This document shows positions 57,481 through 64,000 of a stretch of 64,000 nucleotides of DNA, piece after piece. Each line of letters begins with the position of its first letter. The stretch's first letter is position 1. The position numbers and the translations under genes are program-made. The stretch covers positions 496,001 to 560,000 of the forward strand of contig SADC01001256.1 in the NCBI GenBank assembly GCA_004194705.1. Direction: 5' to 3'. The DNA comes from Ditylenchus dipsaci. Its lineage: Eukaryota > Nematoda > Chromadorea > Rhabditida > Anguinidae. The notes under the pieces were generated by a model. That model had not been told where the DNA came from. It did no database searches and saw only the letters and a program-made list of their open reading frames with translations.

Positions 57481-58830
57481 GATTTTTCTAAATATTTTTC
57501 ATACCGAATCTAAATCTATATTTGTGCATTATTTCGTGTTTCGATATACCTGAGGTATGAACATTTTGAAATCACCGGGATTGACCTCCGCGGAACTCTC
57601 GAAATCCCGGTCTTATTTTCACTGCCGTGCAAGGTGCTATTTTCTCACAAAATTTTCAAATTATATTTTATACTTTAGAAAAATATATGAAAACCGGTGA
57701 GCATTAAAGTAATAAAGTATTTACGCGCTAACTTCCTATCTAAATATACATATTCACTGCGAACACCTTAGATGTAGGTTTAGATTTTTCAGTGGCTGGG
57801 GTTTTTCGTGTTCTTGTAGTCTCAAAGATTCTTTGTTCCATGTTAAGAATGGCTTCTCGTGCTCCGTCCCATCTGTATGGCCCCTAAAAGTTTATTAATA
57901 AACTTCTGTTTAAAATTATATTTTGAACACTGCATTGATTTATAGCAAAATATCAGAAAAAAATGTTGTAAACAACCTGCAGACGATACTGATATGGAAC
58001 CAATCCGTGAAACACAAGTCTAAATTTACTGTCGTTCACAAACAAAATTTTTAAATCGTGCATTAAATGCTTGCCTAACTGCCAGCTTTGGGTCAGTTAA
58101 CCAATACTTGCAGATATTTGGTCTTGCGCCAATTATTTTAGCTAATGTATCCATGTAAGTGATATAGAAACCTGAATTTTTTTATGATTTCACTAGTTAA
58201 GTTGACAGCCTAGCTTGTAGTGTATGTCTTCTCCTATCAACAAATCTTTTTTTGTTTTTAAGAATAGAAGCCAGAGCATCAGTAAGCATGAATTTAGGCT
58301 CAGGCAATATTACTTCACCGGCCAATTGAGCACAAAACACACGGCACTGCATCTCTGAGATGGGCTAAAATATTAGTTGAAAAGGGAAAGATTAAATATT
58401 GTGATACCATGATGGATCCAGTTGGCTGAATCAGTCCAATAATGGTTAGTGAATTCTAAATTTTATAAATACTAAATTGTTTGTTTTGGCTCATATGCAG
58501 TTCTTCTATTTTGTCGTATTTTTTAAATTTTTTGCACGTTCTAAAAATCTAAAAAGTTTTTTACTCCTTTTTTTCACTTAAAAAGAGCGCACAACTTGCG
58601 TGACTAGAATTTCTTTGAGGTATTATGTAGTGGATAAGCGTTAGTGTTTGTTGACCCAAGAAAGTGCGCAGATCCTACCATACCTGGTGGCACGCCAGTA
58701 ATTTTGGATTGTTTGACTAACGTGTAAGAGTAATTTGGGTCGCTGATCTCGAATATGGATTCAAAAGTCGAATTACATTTCAAATACACTACACATGTAG
58801 TTGGTCATACACATAGTTCGGTCATACACA

Positions 58831-59007
58831 TAGTTGGATCGCCGCCGGCGGCACCCTTCGGTTACCTTCGGCGGCCCCCGGCGGTGCCCGGCGGTCATAT
58901 ATTTTTTGAGACGAGAGCGGCACAATCATCTCAAAAACTATGACCGCCGGCACCGCCGAGGGGCCGCCGAAGGTAACCGAAGGGTGCCGCCGGCGGCGGT
59001 CCAACTA
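58831..59007. mobile_element. GC-rich TA-flanked palindrome in the FMO locus
   Basis: TAGTTGGATCGCCGCCGGCGG at the left (ATAGTTCGG repeats just outside), GCCGGCGGCGGTCCAACTA at the right, TA on both sides. CACCCTTCGGTTACCTTCGG pairs with its inverse. About 177 bp. Confidence 0.7.
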
Positions 59008-59040
59008 AGTCATAGAACCCACGAAAATATATAGTGCCCT

Positions 59041-59105
59041 AAAATCGGATTGAACCTGCGAAGCATTTCGGTCTAATAACCTGCGCCATGCATCAATGAA
59101 ATTTC
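59041..59105 (-). repeat. tRNA-like SINE head
   Basis: Minus strand: GATGCATGGCGCAGGTTATTAGACC (A-box-like) and CGCAGGTTCAATCCGAT (B-box-like), about 30 bases apart. The start GCATGGCGCAG matches the segment at 2345. Too short for a tRNA. Confidence 0.45.
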
Positions 59106-59654
59106 TAGTCACATAAGTTTCCCGCTCCCTTTAAGTCCGCAAAAATCTAAAAGACGGAATATTAAACTTTGAAAAAATCGAAAAAACCAGGAAACTTAGA
59201 AATGCTTAAAAAATTCAGCTTTTATCTAATTTTTAAAAATGCTAACCTTAGAGCTAAATCTACTGGAACATAAACCTTGAAAAAAAAATTATATTTAAAA
59301 TTTCAACAACAGCAAATTACTTGTAAAGCAACACTTGATTGTCAGAAACATCAATAAGTTTTCCCTGCTCTATGTTGAAAATGAAAACGAGTATCCTGTG
59401 GCGAAAATAACTGCATCTACATTTTCGGCTTTTGATCCATCTTCAAAGATTACATCTTTCTGGTTGAACTTAAGAATGTTCGCTTTTACCTGAAATTTAC
59501 AAAAAAAATTGGTAGCTTTCAAACCCTCCATTGCAATAAAGCGTAGCTCAAAGAACCACACCAAATCAAAAAACTAAAAGTGTAAAAATTTGAGCCATGC
59601 GGAACAGTACTTTTTCACAGTTCTCTTTTTTGAGATCTACGTGTCCCTAACAAA

Positions 59655-59965
59655 GGAGCGAACTTGACTGTTACTGAGGAAACTTCGATAAATTTTTTTC
59701 AGCATATTCTTGTAGAGCGTGCCCAAGCTCCTGACAAATCTGGCTTCCCAGCTCTGAAGGTCCACGAAATGTGGTAGAATGTTCACTCAAAGTTCTAAAA
59801 ACACCTCGATAGCTGGCCCTTGCGCCATGAGTCATTCCTAAAATTTTTATTGAGTTTCAGAGGTGGGGAGCCAAATTTACATGGGATTTTGGCACGCTCT
59901 ACAAGAATACGCACGTAAAAAAAATTATCGGAAAACTCAGGTCACAGTCAGGGTCCCTCCCTTGT
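59655..59965. repeat. Inverted-repeat element, copy 2 of the 42957 family
   Basis: TTCTTGTAGAGCGTGCCC pairs with GGCACGCTCTACAAGAAT, and the right end CAGGTCACAGTCAGGGTCCC matches copy 1. It lies in an FMO intron. Confidence 0.6.
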
Positions 59966-60819
59966 AGAAAAATTCAAACAGCATAAAATAAAATTTAGTA
60001 GATGAACAGTACTGTCACACGCAAGTTTAAATCAAAATATTTCCTTATTTTCTGATTTTAGCATGGTTCTCTGATCAACTCACCACAACAGTGCCACTAA
60101 TGATCCTATTTGGCAGTTCATCATTTACGGTTACATGAGCTTGCAAAAATCGGTGTTCTGGTTTTATACCAAACCTTCCGTGGTCAAACCTTTGGTTTAG
60201 CTTCCTTTCAACTATCCTACAAGTTTGTGTGTGAAAAAGCATTAGCAAATGTATAGTTGTCTACGTGTTTTGCAACCATAAAGGGCTGAGTGACTTGATG
60301 CCAAAGGCATATCGATTGAGAAAGACCAGATCAGAAGGCTCCCTTTGTCCCACACTCTGTTTAACACCCAACTACCACTGCGAGTTGACAGATACACCTC
60401 AAATAAAAAATTATTGATACTGCATTCCCTATTTGTCTAACTTTTTAGCCACTTTGCTAAGTTCCACGGCAATGTCGCCACCAGACTAAAATTAAATATT
60501 CTAATATAAAACTTGAGTTTTTTCAACATTTAGCTCACATTTCCGATGCCCCACACCCACTACAGTCTTGTTTTCATAGCCTGTGGCACAGTTATAGTCA
60601 TGACTGTGAGACAATTGGCCCTACAATTTTTTTTTCTAAAGGTTAAGTAGATGCCTAAAAATTAAATAATTGCAGACCTGGAACAATGATTGCCAGCAAA
60701 TGGAGCTGGCCAGTGAGGTATGGAGTGATGTCCCTGGCACATCATCACTCCGTCAAATACTTCCTTTCCTAATTCTCCTGTGCTAAAGTTATATTGGTTT
60801 TTCCAGAAAATTCATTAAG

Positions 60820-60975
60820 TACCGTATAACCTCTACTCATCCCACACCTTCTAATAATCCCCCCCCCATTTTTCGTCTAAGATTTAGGTGTTAGGCCCAT
60901 TTTTGATTAAAATTTCGAAATTTTTCAGGGGTTGAGAATCAATCTCCCATGGGGATCGGTAGAGGTTATACGGTA
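60820..60975. mobile_element. CCGTA-family MITE in an FMO intron
   Basis: TACCGTATAACCTCTACTCA and GGTAGAGGTTATACGGTA with TA flanks; C9 run near the left end. Confidence 0.8.
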
Positions 60976-61762
60976 TACTTATTTTAAAAGAAACCTCAAA
61001 TCTTCGTAAGTGACATTCCATTGACCAGTTGTAGAAAATTCTTTTGTGCGCTCAATGTCAATGACTTTATGGTTAAATTTGATATGCTTGAGCAGAAGAA
61101 AATGCTCTGCATATCTACGTAAGTAGTCCAGCATGTCTCGATTATGCTAAAAAATTATAAATTAGACGGACAGAGGCTTTGTAAAAAAATAACCATGTAG
61201 TTGGCAGCTTCTGCTGCAGGTGGAAATCACTATAAGCAGTCATTTCTTTGGATGTGTTAATTACTGAAATAACTGAGAGGTTTCTAGATGTTTGTTGTAA
61301 TTAAGTGTTTTTATACAAAACGAAAAATTATATTAAAAGTTATTACCTGTGCTTCGCATTACAGTTCCTTCGTCTAAAACAGCTATTTACTACAGTCTAT
61401 CGTTAGATAGGGGAGACATTACAGACAATAATCGAAAGTCTTTATGGCAAACTGGAACCTTTCGAAAAGATTAACCGCTGAAATACTCGCCATTTTTTGG
61501 ACTAGATTGATGAATCATACTTCACAAAAGAATTCGAAAATAGAAGTAAAAAATTACAATACTGGATTTTATAAATCATGGCTCCAATTGATGTTCGAAA
61601 GTATAGGCAAACCTGGTTTAGGATGTGGTTTATACCTCCAGAGTCCTCCGATATCTTCAGATTTTTCCATGCAGACTACTTCAAATCCATATTCCAGTGC
61701 TGTTTTGATGGCCGGTAAACCTGAAGCACCAGCTCCTACTACCAAACTGTTTTCATTGATTT

Positions 61763-62963
61763 CTAAAGTTTAAGTTTCATATAACCGTCTGTATATGAAA
61801 ACACTGAATATTTTACACGTAAAATAAAGTGTCTAAAAATTATTGTATATGTGACAATTGTGAAAGCCAGGTAACGAATTTAGAGGCTTATGCAACTAAT
61901 TGAAGCAAAGATGTTCACTCCTTTCCAATTGCCTAAGAACCGGCTACACATGAAAAACTAGTTTATCTAGATCAACGAAAACGAATTAATGGGATAGCTA
62001 AAAAGGAAAGTGTTTTCGTAATACATTAAGCATTGGGATTACCCTTTTTATGTCCTATTACCACCATTTTTAAGAACTACGCTAAAAATTTAACACTACT
62101 AACCCATTTTCGCCCAAATTCATTTTTTCGAATTTTCAACTTTTCAAAATAAGGGTGAAAAATAAGCTTTCTAAGGACAAAATCAAATCGAAAAAATGCG
62201 GTAAAATTCAGTTATTTAAGTAACTAGGAACTTCGTTGAATGGAAATTTTGCCCAAATTTCCAAAAAAATCAATAATTGTCTTTGCTGATTAAATGCGAA
62301 ACAACAACTGCTTATTACTAAATATTCTTACTTCGAACATGAAACGTTTTGAAACCATCCTTGTGGAGTCACACGTCGTACATCTTGTGAGTTCGGCCGT
62401 CGCACCTTTTGGCATCCAGTAATTATGTATCCATAGTCCTAAAACGTAACTGTAAATAACGTAAAACTCTTTATAACTTAATCATCAATCGCAATTTTTA
62501 CTACTTTAAAAAATCATTTTAAACGACTCCTTAGTAATTTTTATACAGTCGACGCTCGATATATGCTTTGCTATAGATGATTTGCTTCACTATATGCTTT
62601 GATCAAGAGTCTTGCTCGGAAGAGTCTTGGCGCTGCCGGTGCCGCACCGGTGCCACTTACAACACTGATTACAGTATAGACTCTATATAAAGAAGGGTTT
62701 TCACAGTTTTGTGTAATTGGCTTCACCCAGCTTTCGGATAACGGAGTTTTTCAAACCGCTTCTTTTCCGGCTAATCAGGTACTCGATTCATTCAACTCAG
62801 GAATGAGATTTGTATCCTATTCCTTACAAAAAAGGACATTTTAGAAGAATCACTACCCTCAAATATCCTATTTTAGACAGTATTCTAAAATTGTGATTTT
62901 TCTCCTATTTTTAATACTGTTCATATTAAAAAGTATCATATCAAGATATTCTTATTTTTAGAT
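61763..62963. other. Region upstream of FMO, with half elements
   Basis: 62344-62430 on the minus strand holds a small frame (MPKGATAELTRCTTCDSTR) ending at a GTAAG donor; it does not join the FMO exon in phase, so it is unassigned. CAGTCGACGCTCGATATATGC at 62546 is a CAGTC-family left end without partner; GGTGCCGCACCGGTGCCACTTACAACACTG near 62635-62667 is a fragment like 43797-44089. Confidence 0.4.
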
Positions 62964-62971
62964 GTTTTTAT

Positions 62972-63141
62972 GGGCAGGAGCAGCCTGTGTCAAATCAAAT
63001 TGCGCCACCGCAAATTGTGCCAAAATCAAACTGTACCAGAATAAAAATAAAAAATATTAGTGAAGATTTTTTTACAGTGAAATATATCAAATGCGGCACA
63101 TTTGCGGTGGCACAATGTGATTTGACAGGTGGCTCCTGCCC
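62972..63141. mobile_element. Small inverted-repeat element with exact 8-bp TSD
   Basis: GGGCAGGAGCAGCC at the left and GGTGGCTCCTGCCC at the right; GTTTTTAT flanks both sides (62964-62971, 63142-63149). TGTCAAATCA / TGATTTGACA and TTGCGCCACCGCAAA / TTTGCGGTGGC pair inside. 170 bp. TSD size fits hAT, but the ends lack the usual CAG/TAG. Confidence 0.75.
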
Positions 63142-63149
63142 GTTTTTAT

Positions 63150-64000
63150 GTCAAAAAGTCTGAATTTGTGAAAAAAAATTTCTCTATTTGCGTCACATAA
63201 GTTTGAACAAAAAATAGAAGCATCTAGAAAGAAAAAGTCGAAACTTGCTTTTTCGTTCTCTACCGAGGGCTGGGCACGGGCTTGATTTTGCCGGCCCGGC
63301 GCGGACCTCATTTTCAAAAGCCCGGCGCGGACAGGGGTCAGGCGCGGCCCAGTCTGGCCGTGCCGACCCAGAAAGCCCGCAAAATTTTCTCGTTAGAAAT
63401 TTTCAAAAATTTTTAAAAAAGTTTGCACCACTGGAGTAGTATAGTACCCCCTTTTTCGGCGGTAGCTAAGGAAGGGAAGGAGATTATGAGAGCGGCATGA
63501 GAGTGAAAATATTCTATGATTCGGGAAAGGTCAAATTGAAATCAAATTTCGAGAATTGTTCAGTTTAATACAATAATTGAAATGTCTTAGTCTAAGCCTG
63601 AACAGTGTTTGAAAGCAAGCCTAAGTTATTTTTTTATTTTTTTGTGATAACCCGAGGTTAAATATTATATATGAGCATGAGTTAGTTTTTGATTTTTTGT
63701 AATAACACAAGTCTAAAATCATTTAATTTAGAACAAAGTTATTTTCTTGAACTCTTGTAATAATTTGAGTCTGAAATATCTCTTTGTAAGAGCAATTCCA
63801 TTTGTTGCCTATTTAAGTAATTATACCCAATATATTTATAACAATGAAACAAATATTGAGACTAGCTACCCCAGACTTAAGGTCTCTAAGTTAGAACAGT
63901 TATGTGAAAAAACCTAGCATGAGTATAATTCTAGCTTTTTTAAACCGCCGTATTCCAATGCTATAATTAGAAAGCCAGTCCATGCACCGGAATACGTTAA
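63150..64000. other. Window end, partial GC-rich repeat
   Basis: GGGCTGGGCACGGGCTTGAT and CCCGGCGCGGAC repeats at 63265-63385 look like one arm of an element whose other arm is not present. The last 500 bases are AT-rich with no recognised gene. Confidence 0.4.

Larger units (their letters stand above)
57740..61762 (-). pseudogene. Flavin-containing monooxygenase, multiple frame breaks
   Basis: Coding blocks on the minus strand: 61613-61762 (GAGASG FAD motif, GGLWR), 61347-61373, 61194-61263 (TAYSDF), 60995-61146, 60678-60782 (VMMCQGHH), 60539-60620, 60442-60485 (SGGDIAVEL), 60295-60397 (VYLSTRSGSWV), 60084-60216 (NDELPNRIISGTV), 59321-59489 (VIFATGYSF), 58408-58455, 58215-58364, 58080-58171, 57977-58019 and 57740-57883. 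FMOs oxygenate soft nucleophiles with FAD and NADPH at the ER. Order and motifs are complete, but the frame slips by one base near 61222, 60550 (inside the NADPH motif GxGNSGG), 59378 and 58165, and junctions 60678/60620 and 60442/60397 do not agree in phase. The VFPP-type segment after residue 330 was not found. Most likely a recent pseudogene. The true N-terminal exon is not certain. Confidence 0.8.

Overview
The window is eukaryotic nuclear DNA, AT-rich, with spliced genes whose shortest well-supported introns are only about 42-47 bases. One gene is a serpentine chemoreceptor of the nematode SRSX type. Together with the tiny introns this points to a nematode, but not one I can name; a non-Caenorhabditis lineage is an inference only. 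All seven protein-coding loci I could reconstruct, plus one orphan terminal exon, lie on the minus strand. The rest is a dense, nested population of short non-autonomous DNA transposons.

Layout (genes read right to left): a one-LIM-domain protein (3874-4342); an LC8-type dynein light chain (6937-8655); a multi-finger C2H2 zinc-finger protein of about 461 residues (10378-14596), with a decayed partial copy of two of its exons just upstream (15113-15366); an SRSX-like seven-helix receptor with one frameshift (15731-19363); a complete SLC26/SulP anion transporter with a STAS domain (25386-29532); an NAD(P)-dependent reductase of the dihydroflavonol-reductase/epimerase type (36068-40226); an unidentified terminal exon (47214-47350); and a flavin-containing monooxygenase with several reading-frame breaks (57740-61762), probably a pseudogene. 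The genes share no obvious pathway.

Between and inside the genes are many elements with terminal inverted repeats (TIRs). Several hAT-like elements have exact 8-bp target-site duplications: 415-622, 1674-3517, 12815-13205, 17595-18045, 30712-30990 and 62972-63141. There are two large TA-flanked families, one ending CAGTC(G/A)AC..CTCGATATAA and one ending CCGTAT..CTCTAATA. Two TTAA-flanked piggyBac-like MITEs, a TTA-flanked Harbinger-like palindrome, a Tc1/mariner element with a transposase fragment, several tRNA-like SINE heads and long fold-back palindromes complete the set. One TA-flanked element has expanded internally into a 64-unit minisatellite (47749-48756). Another appears to have picked up about 250 bp of neighbouring DNA (52163-52823). 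The hAT element at 17595 landed exactly on a splice donor of the receptor gene and re-supplies the donor bases.

The 53-56 kb stretch is comparatively unique and contains GC-richer islands with a perfect splice donor and clustered transcription-factor-like motifs. It may belong to a gene whose coding part lies outside or was not recognised.
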